From the IMG/VR virus record IMGVR_UViG_3300048838_000238, positions 1 through 64,000 of that record: a stretch of DNA of 64,000 nt; one strand, given 5' to 3'. Below are positions 39,429 through 49,193 of this stretch, piece after piece. The position numbers and the translations under genes are program-made. Position 1 is the stretch's first letter. Every line of letters begins with the position of its first letter. This DNA comes from a virus. The notes under the pieces are model-generated. The model ran no database searches. It was given only the letters and a program-made list of their open reading frames with translations, and was not told the origin of the DNA.

Positions 39429-40396
39429 ACCGCGCCTCCTTGCGCTCTCATAATGAAGATGCCGTCCGTCAGATTGCAGTCTACCGCGCCGGTGTAACGA
39501 GGTACGACTTCGTCACCCGGTTTCAGTCTGAGCATGAACGATAGGCAGACGTGTAGCGTCTCGGCTTTGTGCCGCAAGAAGTTGTAGGCGCCATAGTCGC
39601 CGTCCCATGTATTGCCGAGTTTGAATGGTGTCGCGGTTTCCGATCCCGCGCGGCGGACGTTGATCTGTAACCCGCAAGCCAGCGACCGCTCAGACGAGGT
39701 TTGTTCTTCGATCGATAGCGTCGCGGCCACAGATCCGCAGTAGACTCCAGAGCGGACCACGCCATAAGATCCGATCGCGGCGTTTGGTCGGAACAGAAAT
39801 GCCGATCGGCTCCAAGCCGGAATGCCGCCCGTCGCTTCATCCGTCAGTAATTCCAAGCCGGAAGGAAAGAACAATCCGGCTGGCGCAAGCGAAGCCGCCG
39901 CGCACTTGGCCGCGATCGCGTGCCTCGCTATCAATCCGTTCGGCATGATCTTGGCCAACCATAGACCAGGATGCACTTCAGCTTTGCTGATGCACAGAAA
40001 GGCGTTCCCAGCGGGGTGGAGCTTCCAAGAGTCGTCAATGGGGCCGCATGGCAGGCCAGGACGGATGAGACTCTGCTTTGTAGAGTCGACCAATGCCCAC
40101 AGCGGCCAATCGCGCGAGAACTGCCCCTTGGCGTTCGCCGGTGTCGCGATGTGGTGGTTGACCGCGTAGAAGTTCGCGTCTTGCGCTTCGCAGGAATAGC
40201 TAGTAGGCCGGTAGCCGCTGTATAAAGTCAGACCGTTTACTGAGTCCCATTGGTGCTCGACATCACTGACGACGCCTTCCGCTGGTTCTTTGTGCGGAGG
40301 CAGCGCCACGAGTCCCCAGGCTGGGCAACTATGCCCGCTCTTGTTCTGCCAATCCTCGCTGCGCGCGTGAAAGAACTCTTTGTGAAAGGCTTTCAT
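39410..40396 (-). CDS. Putative fibre/baseplate protein, paralogue 3
   Basis: 328 residues. Opens with HKEFFHARSEDWQNKSGHSC then PAWGLVAL, the same N-terminal signature as the two genes upstream (aromatic-F..R..W..N.S...CPA.G). The rest is beta-rich with GVYCGSVAATLSIEE and GDYGAYNFLRH. Probably a tail-fibre or baseplate component with a shared attachment motif; no database family recalled. Confidence 0.65.
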   Translation of the reverse strand: MKAFHKEFFHARSEDWQNKSGHSCPAWGLVALPPHKEPAEGVVSDVEHQWDSVNGLTLYSGYRPTSYSCEAQDANFYAVNHHIATPANAKGQFSRDWPLWALVDSTKQSLIRPGLPCGPIDDSWKLHPAGNAFLCISKAEVHPGLWLAKIMPNGLIARHAIAAKCAAASLAPAGLFFPSGLELLTDEATGGIPAWSRSAFLFRPNAAIGSYGVVRSGVYCGSVAATLSIEEQTSSERSLACGLQINVRRAGSETATPFKLGNTWDGDYGAYNFLRHKAETLHVCLSFMLRLKPGDEVVPRYTGAVDCNLTDGIFIMRAQGGAVWQRSA

Positions 40397-41700
40397 ATTG
40401 ACGAGTGTCCTTCCCGACTGTCGCTAGGACCGATGTACTCGATCAGCAGAGATGGGTTATCGACCGTGGCGTCGTAGTATTGGTTTTGGCCGCCGGATCT
40501 GGGCAGCGCATCGTAGATTAATATCCGCACGGACAACTCGGCATCTCGTTGAACGCGGCAAGTGAACGGCATGTAAACCGATCGCTTCATGTCTTCATTG
40601 AAAGGAACAAACTGCGACTCGCCGATATCACCGCCAAGCCTGATTGCATATTCCGCCACTGGCTCACCAGGAATGTTTTGAGGATAGAATCTGATAGTTG
40701 ACGGAATAATGGCGTTAGCCGCATAATCACCCCAGTCGTCTTCTCCAGCATCCAGCGATATCCTTACAAGCAGCAGTCCTCCCTGCCTTGGCTCACCAGC
40801 GTATCCGTCATACGCCGACTTCAACAGCATTCCGACCGTGGCCTGAAAGACGCAGTCGTAGAATCCAGGCTCGTTAAGGCGGATTTTAGACACTACGGAA
40901 GCCCCAGAGTTCTCCGGATAGATGTCGCAGTTCCTTGGATTGGTTGGTACTCGCAGCCCGAAGGTATCCGCAAAATTGTAGTGCGCTGCATCGCCTTCGA
41001 AGGGGTCGCCGTCGTCGGTTAAGACCGTCTGTGTGTCGGCTTCCTTGACCGCGCACAATAGATCCGCTTGCGGCGACCGCCACGGCGCGATCAGCAGCAC
41101 GTCGCGATCTTTTATGCGAGGCTCGCTTTGAACGCCAAGGGAAGTGAATTGTCTTCCTGAATCGAATCGCTTCGCGCCAGTGCGGTATTGCGGTCCAGGT
41201 CCAATCCATTCAACGGTTTCATCTTGTGCTTCGCGAGTAACCTCCCACGAACCAGACTTCGGCGAGCATCGTTCTCCGACAAGGATCTGCGGCGAGTCTG
41301 GGTGTCGGAGAACCATCAGCGGCCAATCAAACGTGGCCAGACCGACCTTCCCTGGCTGTACAGCTAAGTGCGAATTTGCGGCGAACAGATCTCCCTGCCA
41401 TTCTTCGCGGTCCTGTGGTGGATCAGCGTAGCGACTCAGACTCAGCACACTGAGGGCAGCCCCGGAAATAAACGGGGTGCCCTGCAAATACAAATCATCC
41501 AGACCTTCGAATCCGACTCCACGACTCAAAACATTTACGTCGGTGTTGACGAAACGCCCTTCGAACGTTGTCGCGCGATCGATGAGACCGAAGGCCGGAC
41601 AGACTGTGTCGCTCATGTTCCTCCACAGCACCCAACGTCGCGATGCGAAGTAACCTTGATAGCGCGGTAACGCGATTCTCTGAGACACTCTGCTAGGCAT
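40393..41700 (-). CDS. Putative fibre/baseplate protein, paralogue 2
   Basis: 435 residues from ATG 41700, which overlaps the previous stop. GYFASRRWVLWRNMSDTVCP then AFGLIDR repeats the paralogue signature. C-terminal jelly-roll-like beta content (YMPFTCRVQRDAELSVRILI). Lies between paralogues 1 and 3 with stop-start overlaps, so made together. Confidence 0.65.
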   Translation of the reverse strand: MPSRVSQRIALPRYQGYFASRRWVLWRNMSDTVCPAFGLIDRATTFEGRFVNTDVNVLSRGVGFEGLDDLYLQGTPFISGAALSVLSLSRYADPPQDREEWQGDLFAANSHLAVQPGKVGLATFDWPLMVLRHPDSPQILVGERCSPKSGSWEVTREAQDETVEWIGPGPQYRTGAKRFDSGRQFTSLGVQSEPRIKDRDVLLIAPWRSPQADLLCAVKEADTQTVLTDDGDPFEGDAAHYNFADTFGLRVPTNPRNCDIYPENSGASVVSKIRLNEPGFYDCVFQATVGMLLKSAYDGYAGEPRQGGLLLVRISLDAGEDDWGDYAANAIIPSTIRFYPQNIPGEPVAEYAIRLGGDIGESQFVPFNEDMKRSVYMPFTCRVQRDAELSVRILIYDALPRSGGQNQYYDATVDNPSLLIEYIGPSDSREGHSSI

Positions 41701-42829
41701 CTTCGTACCTCGGCAGAGTCTGCGATTGCCACCGCATTTGCAGCGCAAAGTCCCACGGAAAGCGAACATCCGGAGACTCCAGAGTGTAGTCCAATCGGAC
41801 GTCGATCCAGGAGTTCGGTTGGAGTTGGATCAGAAATGGAAACTCTAGCGCGCGCGGATTGTATCTCGTCTCCACGCCGTCACCGTAGTACTCGTCTTCG
41901 GTGTTCGCGAGTCGACCGGCAAACGGCGTATCAGCTGGTCCGGACCCAGAGTCGTAGGTCATGGTCACAGCGAGCGAGGAGACACGCCGGTCATAATTAA
42001 CGAATACTAACGACCCCAGGATGTCGGCGTCAAACCGCACCGTTCCATAGTAGATTCCGCCATCACGAATCCAGAGACCTCGCGAGTCCTGCGGGTTATT
42101 GATGTCAAACTCTCGTGTCTGGGCGCCGTAGTTGTTGAAGTGCGGAAGAATTCGATTATCAATATCCGACTCAGAAATTCCACCAAACCGGCCCTCAGAA
42201 CCGGTCCAGCGTCCGTAACCAATGACCGACGAACCGCTGGGCATCTCCAACGCAGGGTAAGGCTCGTTTCGATTCGTCGTATGCAGCAAGATTATGTTCG
42301 GATCTTTCTGCTGACGAGCGCGAACAGATTGAGCGGCGTGACTACGAGGACCGCCCTGAGTCGCCGCCGCATACTTCACAGGAGACGAAATATAAGACGA
42401 GTTGTGCGACAAGCCGTCCGCCGTTCCTACCCACTTGCACTTGTGCCTGTAAAAGGCGTCGGTGAAGTAGTTGATCGGTCCTGGTCCGGTGTTGCCGGTC
42501 GTGCTACTGGTCGCCGCCAAGCACAGCGGGTGCATGGTCGCCAGTCCGCGTTTACCTGGCGCGACCGCGCCTAGTCCGTTAAACGCCAACAGCGCCGGAT
42601 TCTGCAACTCCTGACCATAGACATTAGGCACGGTCCCGTACCAAACTGGCTTCGATCCGTCCATGAAGAACGACTTTGGATCTTCGGTATCGTCGATCGT
42701 GAACGGCTTGAGTTGGATCATGCCGAGCGCGGGGCAGGTTTCGGCGCTCTCGTTCTGCCAATCGAACCAGCGCTGCGTCTGGAACCAGTCTTGGAAGCTC
42801 GTCGCGCGCGGCGTTAATGGACTGCTCAT
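41693..42829 (-). CDS. Putative fibre/baseplate protein, paralogue 1
   Basis: 378 residues from ATG 42829 (ATGA overlap). WFQTQRWFDWQNESAETCPA then LGMIQLK is the paralogue signature. Beta-rich body with DGGIYYGTVRFDADILG, parallel to GVYCGSV in paralogue 3, and WIDVRLDYTL near the end. Likely structural. Confidence 0.65.
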   Translation of the reverse strand: MSSPLTPRATSFQDWFQTQRWFDWQNESAETCPALGMIQLKPFTIDDTEDPKSFFMDGSKPVWYGTVPNVYGQELQNPALLAFNGLGAVAPGKRGLATMHPLCLAATSSTTGNTGPGPINYFTDAFYRHKCKWVGTADGLSHNSSYISSPVKYAAATQGGPRSHAAQSVRARQQKDPNIILLHTTNRNEPYPALEMPSGSSVIGYGRWTGSEGRFGGISESDIDNRILPHFNNYGAQTREFDINNPQDSRGLWIRDGGIYYGTVRFDADILGSLVFVNYDRRVSSLAVTMTYDSGSGPADTPFAGRLANTEDEYYGDGVETRYNPRALEFPFLIQLQPNSWIDVRLDYTLESPDVRFPWDFALQMRWQSQTLPRYEDA

Positions 42830-44535
42830 GCCGTCCCCGGCTTCTTGGGTGCGGTGCGATTGGCGGAATCTTTCTTGAGCAGTTCCGCGACTTCCGCTTG
42901 CTGCTTGCGCTCTTCGTAAGTGAGCGACATGAACGCTTGTTCGCGGTTGCGGCTGATCTGCGTTCTTGCATAGCCTTGTCCGTCGATCGTCCAAGTGATT
43001 TGATGCAACGCGCCGTCGAGGGTGATGTAGCGGAAACCGGCATAGCCACGCGCGCCTGGTCCGGTCATTTGAAACGACCGCAAGAGTTGGTCGATGTAGT
43101 ACAGGGCTTGCTGCTTGACTTCGGTCTTATTGTCGATCGTTTTCGAGGGACCGGCCGCCGACTTCTGTACCCAAATCTTCCGCTGGATATCGTTTCTCTC
43201 GATGTAGAACGGCTTGGTGCCGAGCTTCTGACCGGGCGGTGTGAACTCGACAAGTTCGCGCTTTACCGCGCCGGTCTTCTCGTCTTTGATATGCACGCCA
43301 GTTACCAGCCACAGTTTGGGCGGACGAACGTCTTGAGACGTGGAGTCGACCGCGCGGTCCGAATCGATGATCCCAGCCGAGTCGCCGAACAAAAACAGCG
43401 GCTCGTCGGTCATCACAATGCCGCGATCCTTGTCAATCGAAAAGCTGCCCTCGTACTTGGCTAGCCTTCCGTGCGGAGTATCGGCGGTCTTCTCGGGATC
43501 AAGCTTCAAGTCGCCTGGGAAAAACAGCCCCCACAACTCCGCCGGCATCGGCTCTTGGACTTCTTTCTTCGGCTCGAACTTCTTGATCTTCGACTTGGCG
43601 ACCCGCTCGTCCGTGAGCGGCAAGATGCGGTCGATGTCGTCCTCTTTGATCTTCTCCGGTTTCCCGTCTGCGGTAATGTCGATCGGCAGCTTCACGCGGA
43701 ACCATCGCCACACGCACTTTTGCGCCTGCTTGCGGTCTTCAGGCTTGACGACCTCGGGGAAGTCCGGCGGCATGGACGTCTTCCATCCGCCTTGCGGCTT
43801 GAAGCTCAAGTCGTCGACTAGATCAATTTCGCCTTCGGTGTCCGCGCCCACCGCTTCTAATTCGAGCCACTCCTCATAGACCGTTGGCCCCGCGCGGAAG
43901 ATGATCTTATCCGGCATTTCTGGCGGATTGATCGACAGCGAATCGGACTCCACGTCAAAGCCCATCGGCAGTTGCTGCCCTTCGCCGGACTTGGCTATCA
44001 AGATGCCATCCGACTGAGGGTCGTAAATCACTCGGCAGCCGAGACCGTCGACTAGCTCTTGCAGCGCGCGTGAAGGATTGCCGTTCCACTTCACGTAGGG
44101 CAGCGAATCGTTCGGCAGCTTCGAGACGTCGAACTTCTTCTCGCCCATTTCCTTCAGACAGAGTTCCGCGAGTTCGCGCGGCTTCTTCTTGGTCTTCTCG
44201 CGGACCTTATTGTCGGCGGATTCGCGGATGTTGTACTCGCCTTCGATCCAGCCGTAATCGCGCCACTTCCAGCGTCGATCCAAGATTGTCAAGGCCATGA
44301 ACTGGCGGCCGTCGGTGCCGGTTTCAAACGCTACCGAATCGAGCAAGCAGTCGCGCAGCGTAATCGCGTTGCCGCCGTAGATCACTCGAAGATTCGACCG
44401 CATCGGATAGGGGCCGGGCTGTGGCGCGCAGTAGATCACGTTCGCGCCGGGAGTCACGCCATGCGACACGGATACCGCGCCGTGCATGACGTAGCGGAAG
44501 CCACCAAACTCGAATAGTCCTTGCGGATCGGCCAA
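42826..44535 (-). CDS. Putative tail hub/baseplate protein
   Basis: 569 residues. MALTILDRRWKWRDYGWIEG, ELAELCLKEMGE, WNGNPSRALQELVDGLGCRV are the pattern of tail-hub-type proteins in planctomycete prophages. The middle contains long Lys/Glu/Pro-rich stretches and the C-terminus is a charged helix (LTYEERKQQAEVAELLKK). It lies between the adhesin and the fibre paralogues, the normal place for a hub. Assignment by context. Confidence 0.6.
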   Translation of the reverse strand: MADPQGLFEFGGFRYVMHGAVSVSHGVTPGANVIYCAPQPGPYPMRSNLRVIYGGNAITLRDCLLDSVAFETGTDGRQFMALTILDRRWKWRDYGWIEGEYNIRESADNKVREKTKKKPRELAELCLKEMGEKKFDVSKLPNDSLPYVKWNGNPSRALQELVDGLGCRVIYDPQSDGILIAKSGEGQQLPMGFDVESDSLSINPPEMPDKIIFRAGPTVYEEWLELEAVGADTEGEIDLVDDLSFKPQGGWKTSMPPDFPEVVKPEDRKQAQKCVWRWFRVKLPIDITADGKPEKIKEDDIDRILPLTDERVAKSKIKKFEPKKEVQEPMPAELWGLFFPGDLKLDPEKTADTPHGRLAKYEGSFSIDKDRGIVMTDEPLFLFGDSAGIIDSDRAVDSTSQDVRPPKLWLVTGVHIKDEKTGAVKRELVEFTPPGQKLGTKPFYIERNDIQRKIWVQKSAAGPSKTIDNKTEVKQQALYYIDQLLRSFQMTGPGARGYAGFRYITLDGALHQITWTIDGQGYARTQISRNREQAFMSLTYEERKQQAEVAELLKKDSANRTAPKKPGTA

Positions 44536-44578
44536 GACACCCTCCTTGCTATCCTGCTACCTGCAATCCAGATTTCTT

Positions 44579-47500
44579 CTAGCCGCGAACGTGACGCTTG
44601 TTCGCGCCACCCAGCACGCCGAACCGCGTCGTGTTGTACCACTGGATCGCGAACTCTCCGTCTTCCTGGGTCAGCGTCGTAATGCGATCCTGCAAGTCGA
44701 TGATTTCCACCGAGTCGCCGTAGGCCACGATCGGCGCGGACACCAATCGCTCTGCGATTTGAGTGGTGAAGTCAAGCTGCGCGGCGCGTGCAAGTTGCAC
44801 CGATCCGACTCGCCCCCACGTCCCCGCCGATGAGTAGGCGGTGTACCCGGTGGAGTCCAAACCGATCAGTTGGAACGAGTAATCGTCCACAACCTGAATC
44901 GTGAATTCGCGCTGATTGACCTCCAGCATTCCAGCGACTTCGGCGATGCGGATACTGTGACCGTTTGACAATCCGTGCGGCACGAAGGCCCGCGCCGAAT
45001 CGCCTACCGGATCAGTCGAGACAGTTCCGCCGTTGCGCCGCGCCCGGACGAAGTACAGATCGGCGGAGCTGTTGACTGATGTTTTCTTCCAATCCAGACC
45101 AGGTGCTGTCCAAGTGACATCGTACGAAGACGTGCCGGCCTTGAAGGCGGTGGTCCCATCCGAGATCCCCGCCAGCGCCACCCACTCGTCTCCGTCCCAG
45201 TATTCCCACGTCACGGTATAAGTGCCTGCGCCAGCCGTGCCTAAGTCGATAGCCAGCTTGCCGAATCGCTGTGCAAGGCCGAAGTAACAGGCATCGTCCG
45301 CGCCGACGCCAGCCGGGAAGATATCCCAGTCTCCAGTGCCAGCGTCGTTCGCGTCCGTCGTTTCGGTGACAAACGATTCGCCGCTGCTGTCCTCTTGCAG
45401 CACGATCGCGAGTTGGCTGGAGTAGCTTGTGACCACCGCCGGGCTGGCCTGAGTAATGCCCGAGATCGACCCGTATTGACCAAGTATTCCGGTCGTTTGC
45501 GCGAAGATCACGCCCGCCGTCGCGTCGATCGTGGTTACTTCCTTTGTGCCTTTCAGTAGCGTATCGCCGCCGTGGTTGTTCAGGGTGCCGAGACTGGCCG
45601 CGCAGATCAGCGCCCCGCCAGTCTTGTAGACCTCGTCAATTTCCGCATCGGCTCCGACCGTGACTTCCGCATCGGAACTGACGCTGCTTTGATAACTCAT
45701 CCACAGTTGCGAGACCGTGGCTACCTGCCCGTAGAAGTAGCCGAGACCGAGTTTGCCGCGCTGAATGCGAATGACGTTATCGGGGTGAGTGCCGCGCCAG
45801 TTAATGGCCGGCACGGAGCCGTCAACCGATGTCGAACTGGTATACACGTCGATCACGGTTTCGCGCTTGCCAGTATTGATCCTCGTCAAGCCCGATCCAG
45901 ACCCGCTACCTTCGCCGATTTCGATGATGAGCTGACCATCGTCCGCGCCGTCGCCGAGAACCAACTCGGTCGGTCGGTATTCGTAGTACAGTCCGGTATG
46001 CTGCTTGAGCCCGACCTCCCCGGTGTAGGTTGACTTTTGGATGTACTTCGCTGGCGGCGCTGCCGAGAAGTCGATGCCGTAGAGCAGCGACACGGTGGAG
46101 TTTTCCAGAAGCATCGTTTCGCCGGTTGTCGGGGCGTGACCGAGCGTCCAGTTTGCGGCTTCAGTGCCCCAGTTCGGACCTGTCGGCGACTGGGAAGTAG
46201 TCTGCGTGATTTCAGAAGCGCTCGCGCCGGTCAGCAATTCTCCATCGCCGGTGATGGCTTCGACGTTCGTCGCGGCAAGCGCCGATCCGAACGTGACCAC
46301 CACGGGCAAAGTCGGCAGCGGACCTCCCGTGCAAGTCACGTCGCCAGCGCCGATATTGCTCAAGGCTTCCAAGGCTGAATCGACAGCGGCGGCCGTGGCG
46401 TTGTAGGCGATCACGGAAGTGGTCTGTCCTGAATACGACAGCGTGAACGTGCCAGCATCTGGCGTTTTGTCGAAGGCAATCGATTGGATTTCATTGACCG
46501 GCGCGATACCGCCTTGAAGAGTCGAGACTGCCACGGTAGCGCCGGTGAGATTACTGCCATCTCCGGTCATCAGAACTACGTCGGTCAGCGCATAAGCGCC
46601 GGTGAACTCGACCAGCCAAGGCCCGCCGTTCGGACCTGTTACTGAGATGTCTCCTGGGACCGGTGTGGTGAGCGCCTCCAAGGCGAGTTGCACGTCCACC
46701 GCTGCCGCATCGAAAGCGATCGCGGCGGTTGTTTCGGAGTCAAAGGTGAGCGTAAACGTCCCGGCTTCAGGAGTTCCGTCGAAGCTCACTTGCTGGATTT
46801 CATTTTGTCCTTTGGAGTAAATGAAGAACGCTCCCGCGCTTGCGACAGAGTTCGCGCCGCTCTCGTCGTAGTCCTGAGCCGGCGCGCCAATCGCTACCAC
46901 GGTCCCTGTGATTGCCACAGATAGTCCGAACTGGTCTCCAGCAACCCTTCCATTTGTGCCGCTGCCGACCAACTTATCGGCGAGACTCCAAGTCGTGCCA
47001 CTGCGAGTGAAAGTGTACGCCGCTCCGGCGCCGCTCAGCAGGTTTGCCCCGGCAGCATCATAATCCTGGCCGAACGCTCCGACGATCGCCATGTCTCCTT
47101 CTACGGCCACTGAAATCCCAAAAACGTCCGCAGCGAGCCTACCATTCGTGCCGCTGCCAACGAGTTTTTGTTCGAGCGCCCAAGTCGATCCTGTTCTCAG
47201 GTACACGTATGCCGCGCCTGCTTCAGTCAGGGCATTAGCGCCTGCTTCGTCATATTGCTGCCGAGGGGCACCGACGATAGCCGTGTCGCCATCGATCGCT
47301 ACGCTTTCTCCGAACCTATCCCCTGCCACACGTCCGTTCGTGCCGCTGCCGACGATCTTTTGCTGAAGCGCCCAAGTCGAGCCGGTACGAAGATACACAT
47401 AGGCAGCGCCAGCGTTACTGGCAAGATTAGCGCCGGAGGCGTCATAATCCTGGAATGGTGCCCCGACGATGATGGTGTCGCCTGAGATCGCTACTCTAAA

Positions 47501-49087
47501 TCCGAAAACGTCTCCAGCGATCCGTCCGTTCGTGCCGCTGCCGACCAGTTTTTGTTGCAGCGTCCACGTCGATCCGGTGCGAGTAAATACAAAAGCCGCG
47601 CCGGCATCCGTCAAGGCGGTCGCGCCGGATGCGTCATAGTCCTGCCTTTGCGCGCCGACCACAATCGTGTCGCCAGAGATCGCCACCGACCACCCAAAGA
47701 AGTCGCCGCTCTGACGCCCGTTGGTGCCACTTCCTACGAGCTTTTGCTGCTTGGTCCATGTCGCTCCGCTGCGAGTGAATACATACACAGCCCCCGCATT
47801 GGCGAGAGAATCTTCGCCATCGGCGTCTAAATCTCCGTTGTACGCGCCAACGACCGCCGTGTCGCCGTCCACAGCGACCGCGAATCCGAAAGAATCGCTC
47901 GATTCGTCACTAACAAGTCGGTCCTGGTAAGCCCATGTCGATCCCTTTAAGAACACCACCGCCTCGTTGTCACCTCCAGCGACCGCAGTGTCGTCGTCAA
48001 TGTCGACGCCCGTGCCAAGTTGATCAGAGGCAGTCCTGTGCGGCGACGGCGCTACCAGCTTTTGTAAGTACCCAAGAGGCAGCGCTTCTTGAGTAGTCTC
48101 GATCTCAACGTCATATCCGCCGACGGTTAGACTTGCGCCGTCTCCGGTCATGGCCGCGACATTGGTTTCGGCCAACGCTTCCACAAACTCAACTGTCCAA
48201 GGTCCGCCGTCGGAGCCGGTGACTGTCACGTCAGACGCTACGCCGGCCGTCGTCGTACTGGGAACGACCGTTCCGCCTGTCGCATTGGAGTTATCGACCG
48301 TGACTTGCGTGCGGTTGGCGCGACCGAGGGACTTCTTGAAGGTGATTGTGATGGGGGTCGTATTTAGCGGTCCTCCGGCGCAGACGGCCTCATCGACTCC
48401 GATATTGCTCAGCGCTTCGAGTGCTGTTTCAAGGTTAGCGGCCGTCACATCGAAGGCGATCGTCGCGGCGGTCTGCCCCTCAAACGTCAAGTCAAATGTT
48501 CCTCCGGACGCGGTAGACGTCAGCGTCTGAACTTCGTTTGTGCCAGCGATATTCGATAGATCACACAGCGCATCGCGAACATCGTAGGCAGTAGCGTCAT
48601 AGGCGATGGCCGCTGTGACCTGTCCGTCGAATGTCAGTGCGAACGTGCCGCCTACCGCATCTGTATCCACGTCGATGTACTGAATCTCATTCTGCCCGGC
48701 CACGCCTTGCTGAGTGACTGTGACGACGACAGTCGCGACGATCGCATTGGACAGAGTCGCCGTGAAGGGTTTGCCGTCGTCCGGCCCGGTCAAAAGAATC
48801 GCCTCGATACCGTCGTCCCCGTCGTCGGATTCGTAGGTCATCTCGTTGAATTCGGCGATGTCTTCCGCGCCAGCGACCAGCGCCGCCAGCAGATTCGTCA
48901 TGGCGACTTGGTCGGTTGTCAGACTGGGCGCCGCGTCGATGTCGTCCTGCGTCAGCGTATAGGTGACGTCCTTGCGGTTGACGGTCGCGGTCCAGGTTTC
49001 GCCGACTTCCGCATCGACGATTACCCAGCGTTCGATTTGAGCCTTGGCCTGCGCGTCGCCGCGAAAACTGTTAATTACTTCGGGCAT
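44579..49087 (-). CDS. Giant virion adhesin with FG-GAP propeller
   Basis: 1502 residues. Residues 1-130 lack a signal peptide, as for a virion protein. 132-330: Ig-like repeats (NEIQxxx...GTFxLTFxGQ...LEALSNIG). 340-760: seven FG-GAP units (DxFGxSVAIxGDTxIVGA with GAAYVYxRTGSTWxLQQKLV), i.e. a complete seven-bladed beta-propeller. 762-980: two more Ig-like repeats. The C-terminal third has a beta-sandwich/helix-like region (NTGKRETVIDVYT, GDEWVALAGI). It probably binds the host surface. Preceded by the free-standing operator at 49124. Confidence 0.8.
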   Translation of the reverse strand: MPEVINSFRGDAQAKAQIERWVIVDAEVGETWTATVNRKDVTYTLTQDDIDAAPSLTTDQVAMTNLLAALVAGAEDIAEFNEMTYESDDGDDGIEAILLTGPDDGKPFTATLSNAIVATVVVTVTQQGVAGQNEIQYIDVDTDAVGGTFALTFDGQVTAAIAYDATAYDVRDALCDLSNIAGTNEVQTLTSTASGGTFDLTFEGQTAATIAFDVTAANLETALEALSNIGVDEAVCAGGPLNTTPITITFKKSLGRANRTQVTVDNSNATGGTVVPSTTTAGVASDVTVTGSDGGPWTVEFVEALAETNVAAMTGDGASLTVGGYDVEIETTQEALPLGYLQKLVAPSPHRTASDQLGTGVDIDDDTAVAGGDNEAVVFLKGSTWAYQDRLVSDESSDSFGFAVAVDGDTAVVGAYNGDLDADGEDSLANAGAVYVFTRSGATWTKQQKLVGSGTNGRQSGDFFGWSVAISGDTIVVGAQRQDYDASGATALTDAGAAFVFTRTGSTWTLQQKLVGSGTNGRIAGDVFGFRVAISGDTIIVGAPFQDYDASGANLASNAGAAYVYLRTGSTWALQQKIVGSGTNGRVAGDRFGESVAIDGDTAIVGAPRQQYDEAGANALTEAGAAYVYLRTGSTWALEQKLVGSGTNGRLAADVFGISVAVEGDMAIVGAFGQDYDAAGANLLSGAGAAYTFTRSGTTWSLADKLVGSGTNGRVAGDQFGLSVAITGTVVAIGAPAQDYDESGANSVASAGAFFIYSKGQNEIQQVSFDGTPEAGTFTLTFDSETTAAIAFDAAAVDVQLALEALTTPVPGDISVTGPNGGPWLVEFTGAYALTDVVLMTGDGSNLTGATVAVSTLQGGIAPVNEIQSIAFDKTPDAGTFTLSYSGQTTSVIAYNATAAAVDSALEALSNIGAGDVTCTGGPLPTLPVVVTFGSALAATNVEAITGDGELLTGASASEITQTTSQSPTGPNWGTEAANWTLGHAPTTGETMLLENSTVSLLYGIDFSAAPPAKYIQKSTYTGEVGLKQHTGLYYEYRPTELVLGDGADDGQLIIEIGEGSGSGSGLTRINTGKRETVIDVYTSSTSVDGSVPAINWRGTHPDNVIRIQRGKLGLGYFYGQVATVSQLWMSYQSSVSSDAEVTVGADAEIDEVYKTGGALICAASLGTLNNHGGDTLLKGTKEVTTIDATAGVIFAQTTGILGQYGSISGITQASPAVVTSYSSQLAIVLQEDSSGESFVTETTDANDAGTGDWDIFPAGVGADDACYFGLAQRFGKLAIDLGTAGAGTYTVTWEYWDGDEWVALAGISDGTTAFKAGTSSYDVTWTAPGLDWKKTSVNSSADLYFVRARRNGGTVSTDPVGDSARAFVPHGLSNGHSIRIAEVAGMLEVNQREFTIQVVDDYSFQLIGLDSTGYTAYSSAGTWGRVGSVQLARAAQLDFTTQIAERLVSAPIVAYGDSVEIIDLQDRITTLTQEDGEFAIQWYNTTRFGVLGGANKRHVRG
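46786..48069 (-). repeat. Seven FG-GAP repeats in the adhesin gene
   Basis: Coding DNA for residues ~340-766. Units are ~60-66 residues, with DNA near-identity between adjacent units around the phrase KLVGSGTNGR, repeated five times. This suggests recent internal duplication and gives recombination targets for changing blade identity. Confidence 0.75.
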
Positions 49088-49123
49088 CCGTGCCGCTCCG
49101 TCGATGATTCTGAGTGGTGAAAC

Positions 49124-49142
49124 CTATATCCCTAAGATATAG
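49124..49142. promoter_or_regulatory. Free-standing 19-bp operator palindrome
   Basis: CTATATC, CCTAA, GATATAG: perfect arms. 37 bp upstream of the adhesin ATG, with no FliA-like boxes. The rest of 49088-49193 shows no other signal. Confidence 0.8.
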
Positions 49143-49193
49143 CAAGACGAGGCTCGTGTGCGGCGGCTGGACGTGTCTAACTAGCGGTCCAGA

